From Emiliania huxleyi CCMP1516 (Eukaryota; Haptophyta; Isochrysidales; Noelaerhabdaceae), in contig NW_005196021.1 in NCBI RefSeq assembly GCF_000372725.1, positions 306,653 to 370,652 on the forward strand: a DNA stretch of 64,000 bases, in the 5' to 3' direction. Under the pieces are notes generated by a model. It was not told the origin of the DNA. It made no database searches and saw only the letters and a list, made by a program, of their open reading frames with translations. Below, one piece after another: positions 32,001 to 41,575 of the stretch. The position numbers and the translations under genes are program-made. Numbering within the stretch: the first letter of the stretch is position 1; each line of letters begins with the position of its first letter.

Positions 32001-34533
32001 TGAAGTAGCGTCCTCGATCAGGGAGCGGAGCTGGTCCTCGCTCGCCGCGGCGACATAGCCGGGGGAGAGCGGCGGCAGCGGCGGCAGCGGGGGCGGTGAT
32101 GGCGGTGATGGCGGTGATGGCGGTGAAGGCGGTGAAGGCGGCGGTGGTGGCGGTGAAGGCGGGCGGGTCGCCCAGCAGATCTGACGGCAGAGGGAGGAGG
32201 GCATCAGAGCGGAGAAGGAAGGGGAGCGAGAGAGACCAGGGGCGCGCCTTCCAGCCCGGCCCGACTACGCTGCGATCCGATCGCCACTCGATCACGCCGT
32301 CCTCCGCCACCGCGCCACTCGGGGGCCCCGAGGTGCCGCAGTACTTCTTGCCGTTGACGGTGAGATAGTCGAAGGGGCAGCCGTTGCCCGCCTCCACATC
32401 AAAGGCGACCGTCTCCAGCTCGTATGGGGGCACGCCGCTGATGGTGCACTCCTCGTTCCTGCCATAGCTGTTCGGGTAGTTTGGCGACGCGGCGCACGAG
32501 CCGCCGTCGGTGAGCGAGCACGGGCCGGTGATGAAGTAGCCGCCAGGGAAACCCGGTGGCAGCGGCGGCGGCGACGGAGGCGCAATTTGCGAGAAGGAGA
32601 CGTCGTCCAGCGCCATGTCCGAGCTCCAGCTCGGCCCCGTCTCACCGTTGAAGCGCACCTGAGTCGTCGAGGCGGGTAGGATGACCGCCGCGTCGAGCCA
32701 GCTAGTGCCCTGGTCGCCAGTCCTACTCCAGAGCGTCGACCAGCCCGTCTCGTTGTTGTAGGTCTCGACGGAGAGGGTGCCCATGTCCGAGCTGTGGGAG
32801 TCGTACATGTGGTAGAAGAAGGAGAGGGTGGCGTCCTGCTGGAGCGAGAAGCGCGGGCTCTCGAGCTGGTGCAGCTTGTTGTAGATGCTAGAGGCCTCGG
32901 TGAAGATGTAGGAGCCCGAGCCAGTGGTGTGGTCGCCGCTCGGGCCTGTGCCTGGCGACGGCGTGCCGCCGCTCGTGCGCGTCCAAGTGTACCCGTCCGG
33001 CGCGGTGTCGTTCCAGATGCAAGTGTCACCCTCGAAATCGCAGCTCAGCTGCACCATGTCGGGTAGAAGAGGCGGTGTCGGCGGCGGCGGCGGAGGTGGC
33101 GGCGGCGAGGGTGGCGGCGGCGAAAACGGAGAGGGCGGTGGAGGCGACGGAGAGGGCCCGCCAGACGCGGCCACCCTGCCGACGAGCAGCGCGGCGGCGG
33201 CCACGCGGACTTGTGCGGCGGATGGCTCGAGCGAGGCGACCCGCCCCAGCCGCAAAGCTCCCGCGCCGGCGAGGCCCGTCTCGACAAGCCTCCGGGCCTT
33301 CCCAGCAGCGCCGCGCCCCCGAGTGTACCTCACGACGAAGGCCTCGAAGGTCACGCCGCACAGGCCGACCATTGCGACAAAGCAGAAGAAGTAGAAGAAG
33401 ATCTGAGTGCGGCAAACACCAGTGCTGCCAGCCATTGCCATATCCTCGATCTTCTTGGCGAGCCTCGAGCGCTTCTGGACCTTGTCGGGGCCGGTCTTGC
33501 TGGCCGTGGAGCCTCTCCAACTCAGCGCCACGACAGAGACGCCAAGGCACCCCATGAGGGCACCCATGAAGCCCGGGGCAGGCTCATTCTGTGAAGGGAG
33601 GGGGAGGGGGGTTGGAGCGGAGGCGGCCGGGGACGGCGCAGCGGAGGCGCCGATGTGGGGCCGACGGTGTGGGAGCGGGGAGCGAGGGCGGGGCGAAGGG
33701 GGGGCGAGAGGGGGCGGAGGTGGCGGAGGGGAGGGCGGCGGAGCAGGGAGAGGCGGCAAGGGAGGTGGTGTGGGGTGGGTGGAGGGGCGGGAGGTGGCGG
33801 CGGGTGAAGAGAAAAGAGAGAGCGGAGAGTCGCACACCTTTGTGTCCGTCTCGTCGGCCTCGCCCTTGGAGTGGGCCGTGGCGGTCGTGCAGACCGTCTC
33901 GTTGCTCGTGGAGCCCGAGGCCTTCATCGGATCCTCGGAGACGCAGAGCTCGGTGAGCGGCTGCGGCGGCTCCGCGCACCACACAGGGGCGCCGCCGCCG
34001 CACGTGAGACCGACGGAGTTGGCGGTGGAGTCGGCGAGCGAAGCGTCGCCAGTCTCGGCCTCGCCAAAGGAGGCGAGCTCGGCGTCGGCCGCGGCGCCGA
34101 TGGGCTTTAGGGTGGTCGGGGCGGCGGCGCGCGAGGCGGCGCCGCTGAACTTGGAGAGGTTGAACGGGAAGGAGACGGCTGGATGGAAGGTGGCGACGTC
34201 CGGACAGGCACCTAACAGCGCCCACCCACCCCCGAGGACGTCTTGGTGGAGCAGGAGCTCCGCGGCCTTGTCGGGTTTGCGCGAGGCAGACGCCGCGAGG
34301 GCGAGCGACGGTGCGTCGGTCTCGAGCTTGATGCTGAAGTCGGTGCGGTTGCGCGTGTCGATGAGTGCCCCCCCGCGCCGCTGACGGGGGCGAGAGGCAG
34401 CGGTTGAGGGCGTCGCGAGGACGGCGAGCACGAGCATTACGGCGTTTTGCAGATGTAGGCGGAGACAGATGCACGAAATTGAGATCGCAGAAAAAAAACG
34501 CGCTCGGGCTGTGTTCTTCAGGGCGGCTCGCAC
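26057..34533 (-). CDS. giant receptor A: MAM-CUB-beta-helix-GCC2/GCC3-multi-TM-TIR
   Basis: Eight exons (34533-33838, 33588-32248, 32180-31710, 31601-31509, 31398-31318, 31209-27535, 27449-27183, 27106-26057) all join in phase 0, giving about 2557 residues without a stop. In order: a signal-like N-terminus; a hydrophobic segment (FFYFFCFVAMVGLCGV); Pro-rich linker; MAM domain from about residue 415 (CDFEGDTCIWND); CUB-like domain (CSLTDGGSCAASPNYPNSYG); Pro-rich linker; beta-helix turns (GGGLYSEGGSTSLSDGT); many Cys-rich GCC2/GCC3 repeats (PCPAGSYSN, CEGGTYQNDTGATGC); about nine membrane helices; then a TIR domain (WHLFLSHVWSTGQDAV, FLDVDDLKNIGELEACI, STNCLREV with the Glu in the NADase position) and a second TIR-like module (THMLLYLNRATW, PIVMAHEND). 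A surface receptor signalling through cytoplasmic TIR is inferred; the ligand is unknown. Its paralogue is at 49022-57545. Confidence 0.8.
31210..31709 (-). repeat. three near-identical 108-110 bp introns separating beta-helix exons of receptor A
   Basis: Introns 31709-31602, 31508-31399 and 31317-31210 all begin GTGCGCCGCGTAGAGCTAGC, contain CTGCAG and CACGGCTGCCTCACCCCGC, and end with a CAACCGCAG-type acceptor. The exons between them code one beta-helix turn each (31 and 27 residues). The repeat unit is therefore one exon plus one intron, about 190 bp. The same unit occurs four times in receptor B. Confidence 0.9.
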
Positions 34534-34870
34534 AGTAGTGTGTGTACGTTGGACGAGGTGTGGTGTGGACGCGAGAATACTTAGCTCCGCCGTTCATGGA
34601 GGTAACCGATGCGAGTGCGCGGCGCATCCCCGGCGGCCCGACGGTGGCCGGCGCTTGCGCTCCAGCCCCGTCCGCCGCCGGATCCGCGGCCGCGGGGTCC
34701 CTGTCATAGCTACCGGTACGCGCGCCATGGGGCGACTTTGTTATGTACATTATCTCGTGCAACGACCCTCCTGTGGCGCCTCGCGCTCCCGGAGAGAGAG
34801 AGAGAGACATTACAGATTTCTTTTCTACGTCAGTAGCATAAGCAATATACCAAACAACTCTAACAGTTAA
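34534..34870 (-). promoter_or_regulatory. promoter/leader region of receptor A, conserved in receptor B
   Basis: From the start codon out to about 34868 this region matches 57546-57865 almost base for base, apart from about 30 extra bases near 34666-34700. Shared marks are an A-run near 34493, GCGAGAATACTTAGCTCCGC, TTATGTACATTATCTCG, a GA run and CAAACAACTCTAACAGT, where similarity ends. The duplication thus carried the control region with it. Confidence 0.7.
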
Positions 34871-35143
34871 CGTCCCCCCCCTCATTTTCCTACAATCGCT
34901 GTGAACCCAGCCACGTAGGCACATAGGTTAGCCTGACGAAGACCGATATACGCGGGCTACACGTTTCTCCGAGACCTCGCGAGCGGCCGGTTATTCACAC
35001 CTCGGGGCAGTGTGATGTGTGTTTGGGCAGGCGATGCCTGCTCGTGCTGGAGGGAAGAAACACTATCAAGATATACCCTGTCCGGCAGAGTAAGCCGAAT
35101 CTACGTGCTACGAGACCCCTAAGCCCTATAACGTAGGCTCAGA
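34871..35143. other. intergenic, no feature seen
   Basis: 273 bases between the duplicated promoter and the 3' end of the GT61-like gene. It has a more balanced base composition than its neighbours. No gene, hairpin or repeat recognised. Confidence 0.4.
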
Positions 35144-37431
35144 TCACTTCTTTCGTCTTTCCAGTAAAGCCGTAGCTGGCGCGCCCCCCCTAGCTTCCAC
35201 CATCCCCGGCCGGGCGACCGCTCTGGCGGCTTCCCCCGCGCGATGCCGCGGCGAGCTCAGCAGCCCCTCGAGCAGCGCCCCGACCGCTCCCACGTCTGCG
35301 CGCAAGTGCCAGCGGAACGGGTCGAGCAGCCTTCCGTCGGCGTCGAACGCCTGCACCTCGCGCGCCGGGTCGTTGTTTTGCCACGCCGCGTACCTGCCAC
35401 GCCAGCGTGGGGAGTCACTCCCAAGCACGGGTCCGGGGCAGAGGGGAGGCGGTGCCGACGGAGGCGGCGGAAACGGTGGCGGTGGTGAGGGTGGAGATGA
35501 GGTGGAGGCGGCGGCGAAAGGGGCGGTGGAGAGGGCGGCGGCGGGGAAAACGGTGGCGGGGCTGGCGGTGGCGGGGACGGCGGCGGTGGGGGCGGCGGCG
35601 GTGAGACGGCGGCGGTGGGACGGCGGCGGTGGGGCGGCGGCAATGGGGCGGCGGCGGAGAAGGAGGAGGTGATGTGGGGTATCGAGCGGCGGACGCGTCA
35701 CCCGCGGCGCTGCCAGCGGCACTGATTGGAGTAGTACGCGTTTGCGTTTGCGCGGTTGAGCAGCTCGAGCACGGGCGCGCCTAAGTGCAGATCTCCCCGA
35801 ATCTCCCCAAATCTCCCCCATACCTCCCTAGCACGGGCGCGCCCGCGGGGAGGAAGAGGTTCCAGACCAGCGCCGCGCCTGAAGAAGCGTTCCACGAAAG
35901 GTCCGGGAGAGGTCCGGGAAAGGTCTGGGAAGAGGCTCCGGACCAGCGCCGCGCCGTGCGCGCCGATCAGCCCCGCAGCGCCTCGCACAAGCGAGAGCTG
36001 CTCGCGCGACGACAGCGCGCCCAGCTCCACCAGCCGCACCTCCGTCGCCGACCCGACCGGCGGCGTCCCGCCGTGCCGGAGCCTACGTCCCCGAGGCCAG
36101 TCATACGCAGCGTGGTCTGTGCGCGTGGACGTGTGTTGCGTGTGGACAGCGGGTGTGTTGCGCGTGGGCCCGCCGAGGCAAGCACACGCCGAGGACACCC
36201 CTGGGACGTGCGCACCGCCGACTGGCTGGCGGTCTTCAGCCTCGAGCCGCATTCTGCCCTCGAGGCTGGAGATGCGGTGAGATGCGGTGAGATGCGGTGA
36301 GATGCGGGGAGATACTCCGGTCAAGGGGCGCCCCAGCCTGCCCTCAAGGCTCGTGCGAAGCTCCTCCTCGTTGAGGATGCGCCGGTCGCTGCTGGCGGCG
36401 CGAGAGAGGAGCAGCAGTAGTCGCCTCCGAGCGCCAGGCTCGGCTGCCGCCGCCGGCAGCTGCGGCGGCGGCAGTGACGGCGGCGGTGCTCCGAGGACCG
36501 CACTGGAGAGCCACGACGCAATCGGGCCGAGCAGTGCAGTGCGGTCGGTCGGGTCTGGCTTCCACACCTGCGGGCAAAGGGGGGGGGGGGGGGCAGTCTA
36601 CTCCTCGAGGCCTCGACACTGCCCCTCGCCGCCCTATCAACACCGCCGACCGAGGGAGATTAAGCCTTCTCCCCCGAGGGAGATTAGCCTTCTCCCCCGA
36701 GGGAGATTAAGCATCTAGACCGCCGAACATCCCCTCTCCCTCCCTCCCTCCCTCCCTCCCTCCCTGTCCCTGTCCCTATCCCTGTCTCAGTCTCTCTGTC
36801 TCTCGAAGCATCTCCTCCGCACGTTCCACCACCATGTCTCCGTGGCAGGTTGCACGAGCAGGGCGCGGCCAAAGGAGCGGACTCCTGCCGAGCGCGCGGC
36901 GGGCTCGCCCACAAAGCGAGGCGCGCGCGCCGAGAGGCCGGGAGACCAAAACACGGCCGTCGGCGTGAGCGACGCGTTGTTGAGCAGGAAGACGTGAACG
37001 GAGTGAGCGGTGTCTGGCTTGGAGCCGAGCAGGTCGCGCATCGCCGCGGCCGTGATGTACAGAGAGCCCATCTGGTGAAAGAGGTTGGCGTAGTCGGCCA
37101 GCAGGAACAGGGCGATGGACTCGTCCTCCGCGCTCCGCTGGCCCAGCGGCCGCTTTGGCCGGATCGCGGCGACGAGCGGCTGTAGGTGCAGCCCCTCGTA
37201 GTCAGCGAGGAGAGTCTGCAGGTCGTTTGCGGAGCACGGCGCCCGCATCACGCCACGCTGTGGCGCGCCGAGGAGCGGCCGAGACGCCCAGAGAGACGGT
37301 GCAGCCCTCGTGTCGAAGAGGGAGAAATCCACGCTCACGTCGGAGAGCAGCGCACCGTAGTGCGATGTGCGGACGGCCCCGCTGCAGAGCTCGCGGTCCG
37401 ACAGGCGGCGACGAGGCAGCGGCGTCTGCAT
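35144..37431 (-). CDS. GT61-like glycosyltransferase, multi-exon
   Basis: The first exon begins at an in-frame ATG near 37431 (MQTPLPRRRLSD) and encodes LADYANLFHQMGSLYITA, resembling the NxFH segment of GT61 enzymes. Later exons give WKPDPTDRTALLGPIASW, RRLLLLLSRAASSDRRIL, VRLVELGALSSREQLSLV and GLIGAHGAALV, which is the donor-binding signature of GT61 (eQ...liG.HGA.L). WNLFLPAGAPVLELLN and an exon ending ALLERRKK (35144) follow. GT61 proteins transfer sugars such as xylose, arabinose or GlcNAc in the secretory pathway; the donor here is unknown. Two consecutive GC-AG introns in the HGAALV region are flanked by direct exon duplications. No signal anchor is evident, so an upstream exon may be missing. 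Confidence 0.6.
35766..35955 (-). repeat. two adjacent duplication-flanked introns in the GT61-like gene
   Basis: The 27-base block at about 35929-35955 recurs with a few changes at 35852-35878; between them are CGGACCTTTCC-type 11-mers. The 16-base block at 35828-35843 recurs with one change at 35766-35781; between them are GGGGAGATTT-type 10-mers. Reading the minus strand, both give GC-AG introns that restore HGAALVWNLFLPAGAPVLELL. Confidence 0.8.
36270..36310. repeat. short 10-mer array (GAGATGCGGT)
   Basis: About four units of GAGATGCGGT lie in a probable intron of the GT61-like gene. A second array of about 21-bp units (CCCCCGAGGGAGATTA core) lies at 36655-36715 and a CCCT run at about 36728-36765, all inside the same gene's introns. 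Confidence 0.7.
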
Positions 37432-37681
37432 CGAAGGCCACAAGCTCAGCGTCCGCCTCAATCGACCTCTCGTATGGCGGCGACGGCTTCGACGGCAGCC
37501 TCTGCCTCTTGGCGCGTGGGTTTTGCGGAGTTTGCGGGTCGGGCCAGTGCTTCGAGTACCGGGTACCCCGTACGACTTGCGACTACGGGGACCCCGGGGG
37601 CGACCGAACAAACAAAACATCTGTTTATGCTCTGTTCCCGGGCATTCACACTATATTCCTGAGATAATTGGGCGATTATAT

Positions 37682-38232
37682 CCAAAAGGGATTTCATCCC
37701 TTTTGGGGATACCCATCACTGAGCCGACAATGCTACGGGTAGCCCCAGGGTGGCGCCCGCCCCCATACCCTCGGGCACTTGCCTGCGCCCTCACGCGCTA
37801 GCCCACGCCCTGCCCCGCAATATCTCACTCCATCCCGGCCTGCGGCATACCTCGGCACCCCCTTGCACGGAATCTGAGCGTGAGGGAATCTGAGCGTGAG
37901 GGAATCTGAGCGTGAGGGAACCTGGGCAGTGCCGCGTAGTGCGGCGTGCGCGCGGGCGTGCGCGCACGTGCGCGGGCGTGCGCGGGCGTGCGCGGGCGTG
38001 CGCGGGCGTGCGCGCACGTGCGCGCACGTGCGCGGGCGGGCGCGTAGTGCTGCGTAGTGCCGCGTAGTGCCGCGTAGTGCCGCGTGCGTGCGCGCGCGTG
38101 CGCGGCGTGCGCGGGCGTGCGCGCGCGTGCGCGGCATGCGCGGCCAGGGCGTAGGCAAGTGCCTGAGGGTATGCACGGGTGGGCGCCACCCTGGGGCTAC
38201 CCATAGCATCGTCGGCTCAGTGATGGGTATCC
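37682..38232. mobile_element. foldback element with about 92-bp inverted arms around GC-alternating tandem repeats
   Basis: The left arm (37707 to about 37798) is complementary to the right arm (about 38141-38232) with few mismatches; both start with GGATACCCATCACTGAGCCG read inward. The centre contains three GAATCTGAGCGTGAGG units, then arrays of CGTGCGCGGG and CGCGTAGTGC 10-mers. A small palindrome (10-bp arms) adjoins the left arm at 37682-37706. No transposase frame is present. I see no clear target duplication. Confidence 0.75.
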
Positions 38233-38870
38233 TTGGTTTGGAGATTCGTGTACGTGTTTCGGTGTTGGGTAAAACGTATACAGCACTCTTCATCGCGCGA
38301 TGCGGCCCTGCCTTGGCTCCTGCTCCTATGCGGGAGCTAGGGGGACACTTTCTCCTTGAGCACTTGAGCACTGGATAGGGTCGATTCCGCATGGTACGGG
38401 ACCCTCCCTATTCATGTGAGTCACTCGACTGCGTCGAGGGGGGGGACGTCTGAACCACAGCGTGTCCCGGTCCATAGTTTCTCTTCTTATCCGTTACCAT
38501 GTAGAGCAAGGTCGAGGGCGGGCCCTTTCGGGCTCGGGCCGCCCTCTCGCCCGCACCTCTGCGGTCGGGCTCGGGCCGCCCTCTCGCCCGCACCTCTGCG
38601 GGGCTTGCACGAAAAGCAGTCCCAGCCATGAAGCAAACTAAAGAGCCACAAGTCGCCGGCGCACGAGGCACCGAGGCAGCCGCAGTACTTGTGCTTGTTT
38701 GGTCTTCCGCGGACGTGATTTGTATCGAGTGCATCGAGATTTTTTTTCGGCCTCTCGAGCGCTGGGTCGCCGGTGTGTGCCACAGACAACACTGGGGCCC
38801 CACGGGACTGGCGCGCACTGGCACTGGAGCCAGAACCTGACACTGGTTTGCGCGTTGTGTCGACACCTCC
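38233..38870. other. upstream region of the SRPBCC-like gene
   Basis: It contains an exact tandem duplication of 37 bases (38528-38564 and 38565-38601, beginning TCGGGCTCGG). Frames in this region are short. Nothing else is recognised. Confidence 0.5.
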
Positions 38871-39692
38871 ATGCTCCTGTCCCGCGACTGGCCCCTTCTC
38901 GGCCTGCCGCTGCTCGAAGACGGCGGCCAATCGCGCACGCTGCTTCCGGTGTTTCTCAAGGAGCGCCTCGTGGCCACACAGGCCAAGTCTGAGATCGGCT
39001 ACTCCGTAACGGATGCTGGGCCCGCGCTCGCCGACGTGGTTCCCGGTTCGCACTCTGCGGTCGTGTCCTTCTCGCCTCGCCGCGACGGCACAGAGATGGT
39101 CTGGGAGGTTGAGTTCGAGACGCGTGCGCGGCGCGACTTTTGGGCGGCCTTCACGCGAACGAGCGTCGGGGAGGTCTCCTCGAACCTCGCCTCCTTCGTT
39201 CAGCCGGAGAGAGAGTTCACGCTCTCAGCGCGCCTTGCCGGCTCGCCGGAGGCGGCGGTCGGCGCGTGGCTGCAGTGCCTCGACGACGGCGACCTGGGCG
39301 TGCCGATGCCGCCGCCTGTGGTCGTGAGCAGAGGCGACGAGAGCAGGGCGGGCTACGAGCGGCTCATCCTCCCTCCGGGGCTGCGCGAGAGGGTGACTCG
39401 TGTGGAGAGGACGGCCCTCGAGTACACGGTATTGAACCCCGCCTGGCGCACCTGCTATCCGGCCCACACGCACCGCGGCGAGGTCGCCTTTGCGCCGTGC
39501 GAAGACGCCGGCGGCGGTGCGTGCACGAGGATGGTCTGGAGGGTGTGCGTGCGCCCGCAGCGTTACGGCCGGTGGGCGGTCGAGCTGCTCACGACCCTGA
39601 TCGTCCCCGCCTTTGCACGCAACTTGGCTGCGCGCCGCGCAAGCGACGAGGGCCGGGAGGTGGACGCGGGCGTGGAGTGGTGTTGGAGCTGA
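38871..39692 (+). CDS. SRPBCC/polyketide-cyclase-like protein
   Basis: An intronless frame of 273 residues. The N-half has SVTDAGPALADVVPGSH, VVSFSPRRDGTEMVWEVEF and DFWAAFTRTSVGEVSSNLAS; the C-half has LEYTVLNPAWRTCYPAHTHRG, TRMVWRVCVRPQR and PAFARNLAARRAS. Both halves have the pattern of a strand series with GTxMVWxVxF followed by a long C-terminal helix, as in SRPBCC (Bet v 1-like) lipid or small-molecule binding folds, so the protein may be a tandem pair. This assignment is by pattern and not certain. No signal peptide is visible, so cytosolic location is likely. Confidence 0.45.
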   Translation: MLLSRDWPLLGLPLLEDGGQSRTLLPVFLKERLVATQAKSEIGYSVTDAGPALADVVPGSHSAVVSFSPRRDGTEMVWEVEFETRARRDFWAAFTRTSVGEVSSNLASFVQPEREFTLSARLAGSPEAAVGAWLQCLDDGDLGVPMPPPVVVSRGDESRAGYERLILPPGLRERVTRVERTALEYTVLNPAWRTCYPAHTHRGEVAFAPCEDAGGGACTRMVWRVCVRPQRYGRWAVELLTTLIVPAFARNLAARRASDEGREVDAGVEWCWS

Positions 39693-40775
<1,083 letters not shown>

Positions 40776-41079
40776 TGTAAGGTGCCTATATGGGCTTCCA
40801 GTATCGGACCTTCAAGACATGCGCTTTTGGCCGGTGGCCTCCTCGGTACCTCCGGTGAGATAGTGGCTGGCAGTTCGAGACTGGGGCCGATCGAACTTGA
40901 TTTGTTCGGAGGAGGAATCCGGCCAGCACGGGTACAAAGAGGGGTACCCGGAGAATCCCCAGCTGCGGAAACGTAGTGTCGCTCAAGAGGTGCGATACTG
41001 CGGGGGAGTGTAAGGTGCCTATATGGGCTTCCAGTATCGGACCTTCAAGACATGCGCTTTTGGCCGGTGGCCTCCTCGG
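40776..41079 (+). mobile_element. 71-bp direct repeats bracketing 162 bp, TRIM-like
   Basis: Bases 40776-40846 and 41009-41079 are identical over 71 bp. Each starts TGTAAGG, and the second is preceded by a purine-rich run (GCGGGGGAG), like the polypurine tract before a 3' LTR. The arms are very short for LTRs and I see no convincing primer site or gag/pol remnant, so a terminal-repeat retrotransposon in miniature is only one reading; a simple local duplication is the other. Confidence 0.4.
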
Positions 41080-41084
41080 ACAAC

Positions 41085-41485
41085 CCTAGGTGTTGAATAC
41101 AAATACATGAATTCACAGAGAGGTCTCCCAGGAGCCTGAATATTGTATTCAAAAAGGCGCGCAGCGCCGGAACACATACGGAATACATGCGGCGCGGAGC
41201 GCCGCTAGCTAGTTGTGCAGGCGCGGAGCGAGCGCGCGGCGCGGAGAGCGCGCGGAGCGCGCTAGGCCGCTAGCGCGCGCGGAGCGCGGGCAGAGGGCGG
41301 CCACTAGACCATCAGGTCCTCCTCGTTGTCCGAGTTGTTCTCGTCCGAGTCCGAGTCGCAGCGCTCGACGCGCGGAAATTCTTTTTTCTTGAATACAAGG
41401 GTTGTATTCATGAATTCAAGATTTCTGGCCTTGAATACTATTTTCCTGAATTTTTCTGCGCTCCGCGAGGTATTCAACACCTAGG
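41085..41485. mobile_element. 401-bp non-autonomous DNA transposon with 16-bp TIRs and 8-bp target duplication
   Basis: The left end CCTAGGTGTTGAATAC is the exact reverse complement of the right end. The octamer CGGACAAC flanks both sides (41077-41084 and 41486-41493). Subterminal sequences (GTATTCATGAATTCAAG-like) are also partly inverted. An 8-bp duplication fits hAT-type transposition. On the minus strand the inside encodes a short acidic end, CDSDSDENNSDNEEDLMV then stop (about 41377-41306), possibly the C-terminus of the parent transposase. The element lies 82 bp upstream of the Deg protease start codon. Confidence 0.85.
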
Positions 41486-41575
41486 CGGACAACACCGAAG
41501 TCGTCCCCGCACCTTTCGGATCCTGGACGTGTCCAAGTTGACACGGACGATCTAGAGCCATCGCGATCGGTCTAG

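Noticed and set aside
33584-34924. Alternative 446-codon minus frame over the receptor A start
   Set aside because: It is out of frame with the MAM/CUB exons and lacks the signal sequence; the frame starting at 34533 matches receptor B.
38340-38400. tRNA-like T-arm (GGGTCGATTCCGCATGG)
   Set aside because: No cloverleaf, anticodon stem or acceptor pairing can be formed around it.
41085-41485. piggyBac-type element because of the CCTAG ends
   Set aside because: The target duplication is 8 bp and not TTAA, which argues against piggyBac.
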